DNA from: Io17-Chloro-G2 sp965226915
GTDB lineage: Bacteria; Chloroflexota; Dehalococcoidia; Lucifugimonadales; UBA3495
Length of the DNA stretch: 64,000 nt
NCBI GenBank assembly: GCA_965226915.1
Contig: CBDDEJ010000003.1
Coordinates: 108,330 to 172,329 of the forward strand
Reading direction: 5' to 3'
This document shows positions 1 through 9,801 of this stretch, piece after piece. A model generated the notes under the pieces. The model was not told where the DNA came from. It was given only the letters and a program-made list of their open reading frames with translations, and searched no databases. Position 1 is the stretch's first letter; each line of letters begins with the position of its first letter. The position numbers and the translations under genes were made by a program.

Positions 1-45
1 CTCATCAGGTCCCAGGATCCTCCAGCTATGTCGCCTATTTTATTT

Positions 46-1236
46 CTAAACCTGTCCCAAAGCCTCAGACAGGCGCTCCATGCCTTGGTCGATCTCGTCG
101 CGGGTGATGTTCAGGGGAGGCATGAACCGGATGGCGTTGGGCTTGACGCCGTTGAGCAGCAGACCCGCCGCGTTGGCGTTGGTCAACACCTGGCCGGATA
201 TGTCGTTCTCAAATTCCATCGCCGCCAACAGGCCTTTGCCCCGAACGTCGGTCACAAAGGAGAATCGCGATTTCAATTCGTTGAGCCGTCCTAGCAGATA
301 GCCTTCCATCTCTTTGACTTGGCCGGGAATATCGTTGTCAATCAGAAACTTGGTGCCCGCAAAGGCCGCGGCGGTGGTCAGGGCGTTGCCGCCGAATGTC
401 GAACCATGGTCGCCGGGGACCAAAGCCATGCAATACTCTTTGGACATGAACGCGCCGATTGGCACTCCGTAGCCCAGTCCCTTGGCCAACGTCATGACGT
501 CCGGCTCCACGCCATACTCTTGGTAGCCAAAGAGGCTGCCCAACCGCCCCAGGCCGGTCTGGACTTCATCCAAGATCAATAACAGGCCCTGTTGCTCGCA
601 CCAGGCTTTCACCCGTTGCAGATAATCGTCGGCGGGAATGACCACGCCTCCCTCTCCCTGCACCGGCTCTAGCATCACCGCCGCCGTTTTGTCGGTGGTG
701 GCGCTCATGATGCCTTCCACGTCGTTGTAGTCCACGTGGACGAAACCCGGCAGCAGAGGCGTGAAATTTTCCTGGTACTGGGGTTGGCCGGTGGCGGCCA
801 CCGTCGCCATGGTGCGGCCGTGGAAGGAGCTAAATGCGGTGATGACCTCGTAGGCCCCGTCCCGGTGCAGCTTGCCGTAGCGGCGCGCCAGCTTCAACGC
901 GCCTTCGTTAGCTTCGGCTCCGCTGTTCCCGAAGAACACCTGGTCCAGACAACTATTGTCCACCAGCAATTCGGCCAGTTGCAGTTGGGGGATGGTGTAA
1001 AACTGGTTGGACGTCTGCAACAAGGTGCCCGCCTGTTCCACTATGGCTTGGGTGATGACGGGATGGGAATGGCCCAGATTATCGACGGCCCAACCGGCTA
1101 CGAAATCCAGGTATTCTTTTCCGTCGGCGTCCCAAACCCGGGTCCCTTCACCTCGCACGATCACCACCGGCTGCCGCCGCACTGTTTGGGCGTAATACTT
1201 GTTTTCCTTGGCGATCCATTCGCTGCTTATGCTCAT
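46..1236 (-). CDS. argD: Acetylornithine aminotransferase (class III PLP aminotransferase)
   Basis: The 396-residue protein has the full length and motif set of the ArgD/ornithine aminotransferase family. It carries the PLP phosphate-binding NSGAEANE around residue 104, the DEVQTGLGR motif at 223-231 and the Schiff-base lysine at about 252 in LAKGLGYGVP. The family converts N-acetylglutamate semialdehyde to N2-acetylornithine with glutamate as amino donor, in the cytoplasm. Its start overlaps the stop of the upstream UPF0182 gene by 4 bp (ATGA), and a GGAGG lies upstream, so translation is probably coupled. argB and argJ further upstream on the same strand support the arginine assignment over related omega-aminotransferases. 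Confidence 0.93.
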   Translation of the reverse strand: MSISSEWIAKENKYYAQTVRRQPVVIVRGEGTRVWDADGKEYLDFVAGWAVDNLGHSHPVITQAIVEQAGTLLQTSNQFYTIPQLQLAELLVDNSCLDQVFFGNSGAEANEGALKLARRYGKLHRDGAYEVITAFSSFHGRTMATVAATGQPQYQENFTPLLPGFVHVDYNDVEGIMSATTDKTAAVMLEPVQGEGGVVIPADDYLQRVKAWCEQQGLLLILDEVQTGLGRLGSLFGYQEYGVEPDVMTLAKGLGYGVPIGAFMSKEYCMALVPGDHGSTFGGNALTTAAAFAGTKFLIDNDIPGQVKEMEGYLLGRLNELKSRFSFVTDVRGKGLLAAMEFENDISGQVLTNANAAGLLLNGVKPNAIRFMPPLNITRDEIDQGMERLSEALGQV

Positions 1237-3986
1237 GGTGAACGACCTCCTACAGATTCGCGAAGAATTTCTAGAGCTTCCTCCAGCTCTTTGACGGCGT
1301 CCCCCAATCCGGTGACCGCCGCATCGATCTCATCAAGGCCTCGCAGTTCACGCCCGGCGTTGCCGCTAATTTCCAATGGAGCGTCCGTCTCCGGCATATC
1401 GCCGATGAGCATGGCCAAACCTTCTTCCACGCTATCGGCCATGACCACGTCATTGGCGTCTGCCAAAATCACCTTTTTAAGTTCGGGAAACGCCAGCACT
1501 TCCGATTGAAGATAAAGGGACTCCACGTAGAGTATCTTACCGGCGATGGGAATGACCAATAACTGGCCCCGAATTATCTGCGACCCGGCGCCCTCCCACA
1601 AGGTGAACTGTTGCGAAATCTCCTGGTCGTTTTCAATCCGGGCTTCAACCTGGCTTGGACCGTCCACCTGGGGGTTGTTGGGAACTTGAAAACTCAACAA
1701 CCGTCCATAGTTGGGGGCGTCGTTGCGAGCCACCATCCAGCTGACCAGGTTCTTTTTATCACCGGCCGGAGTGAACGGCAACATCAAAACGAACTCTTCC
1801 CGCTCTTCTCCGGGATTTTTCAACACCATATACGAGGGCGTCACCTGCACCCCTCTTTTCCCAAACCGGGATTCCAAGGGGATGGCCCACTGGTCGGCCT
1901 GGTTGAAGAAGACCTGGGGATCGGTCACATGATAACGCAGATAGGTTTGGGCCTGGGCGGAAAACATGTCTACCGGATACCTGATGTGGCTACGAAGATC
2001 CCGCGGCATCTCCTCAATATCCATGAACAGTGACGGGAATGCGTTTCGATAGATCTGAAGCAACGGGTCTGCCGGATCCATGACGTAAAACCCTACGGAG
2101 CCATTATAGGCGTCCACCACTACTTTGACACTGTTGCGTATGTAGTTGAACCCGGCGTCCCTGGTGTTGACGGGCGCGCCAGCCAACACCGGAACGTGCG
2201 GAGTGGAATAAGGATAACGCCGTGTGGTCGTGTAAGCGTCTTGGATCCACCACATTCTGCCATCCTGGCCCACTACTGGATACGGGTCGGCGTCCAACTT
2301 TAGGAAAGGCGTAATCGTTTTGATCCGATCGTGAATCTGCCTGCGGTACTGGATTCGGCTTTCTTCGGTTATCCGGTCGCTCAACAAGATATTGATGTCG
2401 CCCAATTGCCAAGCGTAGGCTAAACGGCGGAGGCCGGAGCTCAAAGGCACACCGCCGTCTCCGGAGTAATTTTCGAACTCTGCATCCGGGTCAACTTCTG
2501 TGAGGGAATGTCCAACGATGACAAAATCCACGGGGCTCTCACCGTAATACAACTCTGGACGCGACACATGGAGCTTGCCCTTAATGGGTATATCTTGTAA
2601 AAAGTAATTTGGCCGGCCTTCCTTGGGAGTGAATGTGGTGGCCGGGCTCATGGCCACGCCGTACCCGTGGGTGTATTGAAGGGTCTGGTTCACCCAGTTC
2701 CGGGCGTCCTCGGGCAGGTTGCCAGGGTCCAACTCCCGGGCCGACACCAGCACTTGGCGTAGACGTCCGTCTATGACGTACCGGTCGGAATCCATGTTTT
2801 GGAATTGGTAGTAGAGTTCTATGAATTGTAGTTGGTTGTAGGCGTCCCGCATCGGTTGGACGTCCCAAAGGCGAATGTTGTCCACGGTGGCCCGGTTTTC
2901 CTCTAACGAGGCCGAGTCCAGCTTACCGGCCGCTGGGTATGAAACCGTGCGAACATCATCAAGCTGAAATCCAGCGCGAGTGGCGTCAATATTCCGCTGG
3001 ATATACGGTAGTTCCTTGGTGTATTGGTCCGGCGCCACCTGGAACCGTTCGAAAAGGGCCGGATACGCGAACCCGGCCAAGATTACTGCGATCACCCAAA
3101 GACTGAAGGAACCCGCCATCAACCGCAGGCCGCCAAAGATTCTGCTGGCGGCGAACCCCGCCATCGCCAGCAAAGATATGGCCGTAAGTAACCACAACGC
3201 CGGGATGCGCGCGTGGACGTCGGTATAGGTGGCTCCAAACGCCACGCCGTTATCCGAAAGAACTAGCTCATATATCTGTAGACCATGGCCGGCGGCAATG
3301 ATCAGCATCAACCAAGTTCCCATGCCCGCGGCGTGGCCCAACATTCTAGGGGTCAGCACAAAGCCTAGGCCCCGGACGCTGTAAACAGTGAAGTAAAGAG
3401 CCATAGACGCCACAATCGACGTAATCGCCAGCCCAAGAAACCAACCCTGAATGAAATGAAATAGCCTCAATGTGGCTATGTAAAACGAGGCATCCAGGGA
3501 GAACTGGAGATCGGATACCCCAAATGAGACCCGATTGAAGAAAACCAGAAAGGTTTCCCAGCTTCCCGATACCGCGGCACCCAGAACCGGTCCCCCAATC
3601 ACCACCGCCAGGAACGCGGATCCCGTGACCAACGCCCAGAGCAGCCGCTTGACGCCCTCGGGCTGGGAAATGGTGGACTCGCCATAAGAGAACCGGTAGG
3701 TCAAAAACAAGTTTATCGCAAGGGCTCCGGCAGCGATAAAGGTCCCAACAAAAAAAAGCCAGACCTTCAGTGTCAGGATTTTCAAGAACACGGCCTGAAA
3801 GCCCAACTGACTGAACCACAGCCAATCCGTGTAAGCGGTTTTGCCCCACCACAAAATGAGGATCAGACCCACCGCCAGTGCAATGATCAGACTCCAAATC
3901 TCTAGCCGGCGGAGGTTGGCGATGGAAATGGAGGGAAGATTGGCCGGTTGCGGCTGTTCGGCGTCGTTGCTCAGGTTGTAACTCAT
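1233..3986 (-). CDS. UPF0182 family large membrane protein
   Basis: This is a 917-residue protein. The first 320 residues contain about seven hydrophobic segments, beginning with one around residues 30-50. The rest is a long soluble, probably extracytoplasmic, part. The pattern and the internal sequence (for example GHGYGVAMSP and YYGESPVDFVIVG) match UPF0182 (COG1615), whose biochemical role is unknown. It sits inside the arginine cluster, overlapping argD by 4 bp and lying just downstream of argB. A functional link to arginine synthesis is not shown by the sequence. The length is normal for the family and no lesion is seen. Confidence 0.88.
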   Translation of the reverse strand: MSYNLSNDAEQPQPANLPSISIANLRRLEIWSLIIALAVGLILILWWGKTAYTDWLWFSQLGFQAVFLKILTLKVWLFFVGTFIAAGALAINLFLTYRFSYGESTISQPEGVKRLLWALVTGSAFLAVVIGGPVLGAAVSGSWETFLVFFNRVSFGVSDLQFSLDASFYIATLRLFHFIQGWFLGLAITSIVASMALYFTVYSVRGLGFVLTPRMLGHAAGMGTWLMLIIAAGHGLQIYELVLSDNGVAFGATYTDVHARIPALWLLTAISLLAMAGFAASRIFGGLRLMAGSFSLWVIAVILAGFAYPALFERFQVAPDQYTKELPYIQRNIDATRAGFQLDDVRTVSYPAAGKLDSASLEENRATVDNIRLWDVQPMRDAYNQLQFIELYYQFQNMDSDRYVIDGRLRQVLVSARELDPGNLPEDARNWVNQTLQYTHGYGVAMSPATTFTPKEGRPNYFLQDIPIKGKLHVSRPELYYGESPVDFVIVGHSLTEVDPDAEFENYSGDGGVPLSSGLRRLAYAWQLGDINILLSDRITEESRIQYRRQIHDRIKTITPFLKLDADPYPVVGQDGRMWWIQDAYTTTRRYPYSTPHVPVLAGAPVNTRDAGFNYIRNSVKVVVDAYNGSVGFYVMDPADPLLQIYRNAFPSLFMDIEEMPRDLRSHIRYPVDMFSAQAQTYLRYHVTDPQVFFNQADQWAIPLESRFGKRGVQVTPSYMVLKNPGEEREEFVLMLPFTPAGDKKNLVSWMVARNDAPNYGRLLSFQVPNNPQVDGPSQVEARIENDQEISQQFTLWEGAGSQIIRGQLLVIPIAGKILYVESLYLQSEVLAFPELKKVILADANDVVMADSVEEGLAMLIGDMPETDAPLEISGNAGRELRGLDEIDAAVTGLGDAVKELEEALEILRESVGGRSP

Positions 3987-4008
3987 AGCGGGGTCCAGTT
4001 AGGGGGCA

Positions 4009-4836
4009 TCAGCGGGCGAAATCGCCGATGATAGTGGTTCCTGTGACTATGCCCCTTACACATTCCAGCAGCGCGTCGGGGCGCCGCCCATCGACTACAT
4101 GGGCAACTGGCGCTTGGCCCACGGTTGAATCAGGTGATGTTTTTACTTCCAATGCCTTCAAGCAGGCGGCCAGCTTGGGAATCATGCCTCCTTGGACCAC
4201 CCCGGACGTTGACAATAGTCTGGCGGTGCGGCGGTCCAAGCGCGGAATCACCCGGCCGTTGCCGTCCATGATCCCTTCGACGTCGGTAAGAAAGATCAGG
4301 CGCTGAGCTCCCAGTGCAAAGGCCAACTCACCAGCCACGGTGTCGCCATTCATGTTCAAGGGGCCTCCGGAATGTTCCGAGCCGTCATTGCAATGCATCG
4401 CTAGAGGCGCCACCATGGGAATATATCCGCTCTCCATTATGGCCTGCAGCGCCTCATCGTTGACCTTTTGAACCTCGCCAACGAAACCAAGCTCCGGGTC
4501 GGCAATGTTGGCCTCAAGCAAACCGCCATCGATGCCGCTGATGCCTATCGCCCTGCCGCCCAGAACCTGGATGCCTGCAACCAATTCTTTATTGATCAAC
4601 CCGGTCAGGACGGCCACGACGATCTCCAAGCTGGCAGAGTCGGTGACCCGCAGGCCGCGGACAAATCGGGGCGGTATCCCCTGGCGTTGCATCCATTGGG
4701 AAATGACGTTCCCGCCGCCATGCACCACCACAACGGCGGCGCCTTCCTGCTGGAGAGTGACCAGATCCCTCAGGCTGGTGTCGTGGCTGCCCAGGGTGCT
4801 CCCCCCGATCTTCACTACCAGGGGTAGGCCGGGCAT
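4009..4836 (-). CDS. argB: Acetylglutamate kinase
   Basis: The protein is about 275 residues and belongs to the amino-acid kinase family. It has the N-terminal KIGGS phosphate loop, the VVHGGG glycine-rich loop that binds the N-acetylglutamate substrate, and NMNGDTVAGELA near residue 180. ArgB phosphorylates N-acetylglutamate with ATP in the second step of arginine synthesis. I prefer the ATG at 4836 because GGAG lies 5 bases before it. A TTG at 4848 would also be in frame but overlaps that ribosome site. It lies between argJ and the UPF0182 gene on the same strand. Confidence 0.93.
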   Translation of the reverse strand: MPGLPLVVKIGGSTLGSHDTSLRDLVTLQQEGAAVVVVHGGGNVISQWMQRQGIPPRFVRGLRVTDSASLEIVVAVLTGLINKELVAGIQVLGGRAIGISGIDGGLLEANIADPELGFVGEVQKVNDEALQAIMESGYIPMVAPLAMHCNDGSEHSGGPLNMNGDTVAGELAFALGAQRLIFLTDVEGIMDGNGRVIPRLDRRTARLLSTSGVVQGGMIPKLAACLKALEVKTSPDSTVGQAPVAHVVDGRRPDALLECVRGIVTGTTIIGDFAR

Positions 4837-5006
4837 TGGTTGCTCCAATAAAAAATAGTCAAATTCAATTCAAAAGTAACTCGATCGGTTTGGCGGAAAG
4901 AGACGGCGGAGATTAACGAATCTAAGACCTAAGTACGGTGAATCCAAACCTAGGCCAGAACCGGCTCCTGAAAGGCCAATGCGTCGTTGAGACCAGGCCG
5001 CCGGAT

Positions 5007-6224
5007 TTAAGTGGTATAGGCGCTGTTGATAATGACGTATTGCTCGGTCAGATCGCATCCCCAAGCGGTAGCCTGCCCCGCTCCCAGGTTGAGACGCAGG
5101 CGGAAAGTCACCTCAGGACCCCGCATCAAAACCACCACCGCGTCCCGGTGAAAGGGAACGGGTTTACCGTCTTGCATTATGCAGACCCCGTTGATGAACA
5201 GGTCAACCTTAGTCTCTTCGGCCTCCGCCCCGCTGCGGCCTAGGGCCATCATCAAACGCCCCCAATTCGGATCGGCGCCGTAAACCGCCGATTTCACCAG
5301 GTTGGACGATGCCACGGTTCGGGCGGCTTTTCGGGCGTCGGCAGTGTCCCGCGCGCCCTCAACCTCCACCACTATGAGGCGGGTGGCGCCTTCCCCATCC
5401 CGGGCCATCTCCCGCGCCAGATGGATACACACCTCTTTGAGAGCGGCTTTGAACGTCTCGGCGCCCGAAGAGGTGTGATCTATAGGCTCGTTCCCCACCA
5501 TGCCGTTCGCCATGACGATGAAGCTGTCGTTGGTGCTGCTGTCGCCATCTATTGTCATCATATTGAAAGAGATGTCCGCGACTTCAGACAGAGTCGATTT
5601 CAAGAATCCAGGTTCCACCGCGACGTCGGTGGTCACAAATGACAGCATGGTGGCCATGTTGGGATGTATCATGCCCGAACCTTTGGTCACGCCGCCGATG
5701 TGGGCCTGTTTGCCGTCTATTTCAAATGAAACCGCGATTTCTTTGGGGCGGGTGTCGGTGGTCATCATGGCCCGAGCCAAGGCGTTCCCTCCGTCACCGG
5801 AAAGCTGGATCTTCTCCACACCGGCTTCAATTAGGGACATAGGCAATTCCACGCCGATAACCCCAGTGCTGCAGATCAAGACTTCTTCAGCCCGCACGCC
5901 TAGATGCCGGGAAGCAAGCAAAACTCCCTGCTGGGCGTCCTTGTAACCCTGGCCTCCCACGCAGGCATTAGCGATGCCCGCATTCACGATCAATCCCCGC
6001 ACCGGTCCTTTAGCTATGTTTTCCCGGCAAACGGTAACCGAAGGCGATATGATGGCGTTGGTGGTGAAGACTCCCGCCGCAATGCAAGGCGCTTCCGAGA
6101 AAATGATACCCAAATCCAGCTTGTCTTCGGCGTATGTCTTCAGCCCGGCGAATGTAGCCCCAGCCAGAAAACCCTGGGGAGTGGTGACCGTACCCCCTTC
6201 CACCAAACTTATCGAACCAGCCAT
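5007..6224 (-). CDS. argJ: Bifunctional ornithine acetyltransferase / N-acetylglutamate synthase
   Basis: A product of 405 residues is obtained from the ATG at 6224, which has AGGGGAA upstream. The frame stays open upstream to 6377, but family homology begins at MAGSISLVEGG. ArgJ recycles the acetyl group from acetylornithine to glutamate. The family matures by self-cleavage before a threonine nucleophile. The site is visible as HPNMATML, cut between Ala191 and Thr192, preceded by the KGSGMI oxyanion-hole region. It is the first gene of the minus-strand argJ-argB-UPF0182-argD group and probably starts the transcript. Confidence 0.94.
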   Translation of the reverse strand: MAGSISLVEGGTVTTPQGFLAGATFAGLKTYAEDKLDLGIIFSEAPCIAAGVFTTNAIISPSVTVCRENIAKGPVRGLIVNAGIANACVGGQGYKDAQQGVLLASRHLGVRAEEVLICSTGVIGVELPMSLIEAGVEKIQLSGDGGNALARAMMTTDTRPKEIAVSFEIDGKQAHIGGVTKGSGMIHPNMATMLSFVTTDVAVEPGFLKSTLSEVADISFNMMTIDGDSSTNDSFIVMANGMVGNEPIDHTSSGAETFKAALKEVCIHLAREMARDGEGATRLIVVEVEGARDTADARKAARTVASSNLVKSAVYGADPNWGRLMMALGRSGAEAEETKVDLFINGVCIMQDGKPVPFHRDAVVVLMRGPEVTFRLRLNLGAGQATAWGCDLTEQYVIINSAYTT

Positions 6225-6378
6225 GAGAGATGTTCCCCTGTAGCTTTTAATCGTCGAATCAGATAGGGATTTTTTAGCAGGCACAGAGTATATCATAAGG
6301 GTGTTTGGCCTAAAAGCGAGGCTAATCCGGCGGTGATCCGCCCTGGCGGCGCCCGTGGACCGGGCGTTGCGACCCATC

Positions 6379-6384
6379 TATAAT
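6379..6384 (+). promoter_or_regulatory. Candidate -10 box (TATAAT) for the DUF1015 gene
   Basis: An exact TATAAT lies 35 bases upstream of the ATG at 6419. A GGAGG at about 6403 gives a normal leader. No convincing -35 box is seen at 17 bp, so this rests on the -10 hexamer and position alone. Confidence 0.35.
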
Positions 6385-6418
6385 CGTTTGGCTAACTCAG
6401 GCAGGAGGACTCTCCATC

Positions 6419-7720
6419 ATGGTAGAGCTACGTCCGTTTCGTGGATGGCGTTACAATCCCGGCGTTGCCGGCGATCTGGCTTCGCTTATCTGTCCGCCCT
6501 ACGACATCATCGATCAGGCGCTGGAAGAGGAGCTGCACCAGCGCAGCCCGTATAACGCGGTATATCTGGAAGGCGCCGCGAGGCCCGATTGGAACGCCCC
6601 CGCCGGCGACAGATATGCCCAGGCCGCCCAGCTGTTTCAAGACTGGCGAGAGCGGAATGTGCTTAACCGGGATGAAGAGCCATGCTTTTATCTAATGCGG
6701 CATTCATATCCACACCAAGACCACGGCGCCAATAGGCAATTGACCCGCACCGGACTCATCGGCGCCGTTGGATTGGAAGATTACCAGCGGTTACAGGTCC
6801 TGCGCCACGAATACACCCAGGAACCGGCGGTGCAAGACCGTGTCTCCTTGATGGACGCCTGCAACGCCAATTTTAGCCCCATCATGTCCTTATACCGGGA
6901 CGCTTCCGGGTCGCTGGAACAGGTGTTCAACTCCACTACGACCCAAGCGCCGCTCTTCCGGGTCGCCGATGATTCCGGGCAGGAAACAGCTTTGTGGAAG
7001 ATAACCAATCAGGAGGTTCAAGAACGAATCTCAAATCTATTTAGGGAAATCCCGGTATTCCTGGCCGACGGGCACCATCGGTACGAAGCCGCCTTGCGCC
7101 TTCGCGGGCAAAGACAAGCGGGATCCGGCGGGGACGCCGGCATGGCCCACAACTACGTCATGATGACCCTGTTTGAATTCAACGACCCCGGCTTACTTGT
7201 GCTGCCCTATCACCGGGTGGTGGCGGGTCTTTCTTCAATGGAACTGGAACAGCTGAGATCTCGTTTGGGCGAAATGTTCCAGATACAGGACGCGGGTTCG
7301 GCGGGAAGCGCCGAATTGGAAGCTCTGCTTGAACAGGTCGCCCAATCTAGCGCGGCGGTCATGGGCGTGGCCGGACTGGAAAACGGACGACTGAGCCTGC
7401 TTACGTTGAAGGAATCCCAGGCTGCCAAGGATTGGGGCCCGCTGGCCGTTTCCGAAGGTTGGATCCTGGAAGAGCAGGTATTAAAACCGATCTTGGGGGA
7501 CGCCACGCCTCAGAGGGTCGACTACGCCCACGACCATCAGCAGGCATTGGACCAGGTGGCGACGGGAGAACAGCAGTTGGCGTTTTTGCTAAAGCCATTT
7601 CCCATGGACGGTTTCGAGACTGTGGTGGGGGCCGGCCACGTCTTGCCCCGGAAGTCGACTTTTTTTTATCCCAAGCTGCCCACCGGTCTAGTGATCAACC
7701 AGTTGGAGGGCGAACTTTAA
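6419..7720 (+). CDS. DUF1015 family protein
   Basis: The 433-residue protein starts with MVELRPFRGWRYNP and has LICPPYDII near residue 25. These are hallmarks of DUF1015 (COG4198), a conserved family of unknown biochemical function. FLADGHHRYEAALRLR near residue 215 is the strongly conserved family core and suggests a His/Arg-rich active or binding site. The ATG is supported by GCAGGAGG 11 bases upstream. It is divergent from argJ and transcribed alone. In other bacteria the family is sometimes linked to serine metabolism genes. The downstream class V aminotransferase is on the opposite strand, so no operon is implied. Confidence 0.88.
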   Translation: MVELRPFRGWRYNPGVAGDLASLICPPYDIIDQALEEELHQRSPYNAVYLEGAARPDWNAPAGDRYAQAAQLFQDWRERNVLNRDEEPCFYLMRHSYPHQDHGANRQLTRTGLIGAVGLEDYQRLQVLRHEYTQEPAVQDRVSLMDACNANFSPIMSLYRDASGSLEQVFNSTTTQAPLFRVADDSGQETALWKITNQEVQERISNLFREIPVFLADGHHRYEAALRLRGQRQAGSGGDAGMAHNYVMMTLFEFNDPGLLVLPYHRVVAGLSSMELEQLRSRLGEMFQIQDAGSAGSAELEALLEQVAQSSAAVMGVAGLENGRLSLLTLKESQAAKDWGPLAVSEGWILEEQVLKPILGDATPQRVDYAHDHQQALDQVATGEQQLAFLLKPFPMDGFETVVGAGHVLPRKSTFFYPKLPTGLVINQLEGEL

Positions 7721-7768
7721 GGAGACTAGCGCCATGGTGGCCACAGGAATGGCCGCCCGACAGCGGGG

Positions 7769-8233
7769 TCACTCTGGCGAATGGCGCTCTTCGTAGCTCA
7801 TGGTGATGGCCTGCTCCGCCCTTTTACTGTGTTCAGCTATGAAGGCTTCCAGGCGGTTAATCTCAGCGGCATTTTCCCCTTCGGCGTCTTCCCCAGAGGA
7901 GCGCGCCTTCTGGTGAAGGCTCTGCATGGTGTGACGAGCTTCGTCAACCTGTTTCACCAATTCAAGGGCTTGGAGCTCTTCCAATGCCGACTTCTTGATC
8001 GCCAGTACCCGCCGCCGGGTGGCCAATGCGTCTTCCAGGCGTTCGTCGATCTCGCCCATGGCGGACAGAGATGAATCCAGGCCGGTTTTGCCATACAGCA
8101 CTTGCCGCGGCAGACGGCGCAACTGGGTGCGAAACTGGTTGACCAGCGCGTCCAACTGGCTCTCTTTGTTCTGGATTTCGGCCAAGCTTATGCGCAGGGT
8201 GGCCATGACACTCTGTAACTGGGAAAAAGCCAC
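7769..8233 (-). CDS. Hypothetical coiled-coil protein
   Basis: About 154 residues. I chose the GTG at 8233 because GGGAGGGAGG lies 8 bases upstream. The frame remains open to 8293 and an internal ATG exists at 8206. The sequence is charged and lacks membrane segments. Heptad-like stretches of Leu/Ala with Glu, Arg and Gln run from about residue 20 to the C terminus, consistent with a long helical coiled coil. I recognise no family. It is 65 bases downstream of the aminotransferase gene on the same strand and may be cotranscribed with it. Confidence 0.65.
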   Translation of the reverse strand: MAFSQLQSVMATLRISLAEIQNKESQLDALVNQFRTQLRRLPRQVLYGKTGLDSSLSAMGEIDERLEDALATRRRVLAIKKSALEELQALELVKQVDEARHTMQSLHQKARSSGEDAEGENAAEINRLEAFIAEHSKRAEQAITMSYEERHSPE

Positions 8234-8298
8234 GATATGAGCCTCCCTCCCCAAAGATGATGACTCGCGGGGATTATGGGTATGGGCCGGCAAACGGT

Positions 8299-9408
8299 TT
8301 AGGAAGCGCTAAACCCCACTTTTGGCAGCACCGTCTTGAGAGCGTCTATCACCTCTTCAATGTCTTCTAGGGCCACATAGCCAAGATGGCCGATGCGGAA
8401 GATATCGGTGCTCAGCTTGCCCTGGCCCGCCGCCAACACCACGTTTTCTTCATTGCGCATCATGCTCATCAGCTTGGCGTTGTCCACACCCGCCGGCATT
8501 TTGATGGCGGTGACGGTGTTCGATGCGTAGGTTTCGTCTTCCGCCAAAAGCTCCAATCCCAGGTTTTTAACGCTTTCTCGAGTGAACTGGGCAATGCTGG
8601 CGTGCCGCTCGTACAGATTTTCCAGTCCCTCATCAAAAATCTTGTCCAAGGCCAGAGACAGGCCGTACATTGCTCCAACTGCCGGCGTAAATGGGGTCTG
8701 ACCCCTCTCCAGATACGACTTGGCGGATTTGAGGTCGAAGTAGAATCGGGGCATGGCGGCGGTTTGCTCTGCCTCCCAGGCCGCCTCGCTCACGCTGATG
8801 AAGGCTAGTCCGGGAGGAATCATAAAGCCTTTCTGGGACGCCGTCCCCACCATGTCGCAGTTCCAACCGTCCACCGGCAAAGGGATACATCCCAGGCTGC
8901 TGACGGCGTCGACCAAGAGCAGTTTGTTGAATTCTCCCTTCACCACTGCGGCCATTTCCGCCAGCGGGTGGGTTATACCCGTTGAAGTCTCGTTGTGGGT
9001 GACCATCACCGCCTTTACGCCGGGGTCCTCGCTAAGGGCCCGGCGGATGGCGTCGGGGTCCACGGCCGCGCCCCACTCAAATTCCAACACCTTCACATCG
9101 GCTCCGTAGGCTCTGGCCAGATCGATGAACCTGTCGCCAAAGGAGCCAGCCGTTGCGGCTACGACTTTGTCACCCGGAGAGAGGGTGTTGACGATGGACG
9201 CCTCCAATGCGCCGGTGCCTGACGCGGTCAGAATGAACAGATCGTTTTGGGTCATGAAGACCTGCTTTAGCTGTTCCGTGCTCCGGTTGATCATGTCTCG
9301 GAACTCGGGGCCCCGATGGTTGATCATCGGATTGGACATGGCTTCGACAATATCGTCGGGCACGGGCGTGGGTCCGGGGGTTCTAAGGTTCTGTCTTGGC
9401 ATTTTCAC
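8299..9408 (-). CDS. Class V PLP aminotransferase (alanine-glyoxylate / serine-pyruvate type)
   Basis: About 369 residues. It opens with RTPGPTPVP and INHRGPEF, which are diagnostic of the class V aminotransferase group that includes serine-pyruvate and alanine-glyoxylate aminotransferases and the so-called soluble hydrogenase small subunit. The PLP lysine is in TASQKGFMIPPG, and the cofactor aspartate in LLVDAVSSLG. The exact substrate cannot be read from the sequence; serine, alanine, aspartate or 2-aminoethylphosphonate are possible amino donors. The GTG at 9408 has GGAGG 8 bases upstream. An ATG two codons later is the alternative. Confidence 0.85.
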   Translation of the reverse strand: MKMPRQNLRTPGPTPVPDDIVEAMSNPMINHRGPEFRDMINRSTEQLKQVFMTQNDLFILTASGTGALEASIVNTLSPGDKVVAATAGSFGDRFIDLARAYGADVKVLEFEWGAAVDPDAIRRALSEDPGVKAVMVTHNETSTGITHPLAEMAAVVKGEFNKLLLVDAVSSLGCIPLPVDGWNCDMVGTASQKGFMIPPGLAFISVSEAAWEAEQTAAMPRFYFDLKSAKSYLERGQTPFTPAVGAMYGLSLALDKIFDEGLENLYERHASIAQFTRESVKNLGLELLAEDETYASNTVTAIKMPAGVDNAKLMSMMRNEENVVLAAGQGKLSTDIFRIGHLGYVALEDIEEVIDALKTVLPKVGFSAS

Positions 9409-9801
9409 TGATGCCGCCTCCAATATCTCCATCGATTCGGCTCACCCGGATTCAGCCGGGAGAGCTCACAGCAAGGCAAAAAAAATCGCCGGGCTTCCAG
9501 CGAGTGCACATTATATCACCTGGTTCGCGAGCCTGCCACGCCGCTCCCCTCGCCCAACCATTGCCACTCCCGCTCATGTGGAGGCGGTCACCGGTATAAT
9601 GAGCAAAATGGCGGCGCCGGGAGTAATTTCCAGTGGACTCGTCTCTCGTGCGGGCGATCAGCCCGCGCCCGAAAAACCCTCTGACTTTCGGGCGCATCAA
9701 AGCGGATACAGACCCTGGTGATGCGCTTGGCTTAGCAGTGTCCGGAGCCCAGGCTAGACACTCTGCGACCCACACGTTCCAGCATCTCAACGGAGGCCAT
9801 T
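9409..9801. promoter_or_regulatory. Divergent intergenic region between aminotransferase and pgi
   Basis: About 390 bases without a supportable gene. It separates two divergent genes and must hold both promoters. A TATAAT at 9595-9600 faces pgi with GGTCACCGG before it, but no clear -35 is present. An ATTATATC stretch at about 9510 could serve the other direction. No terminator-like hairpin or repeat is seen. Confidence 0.4.
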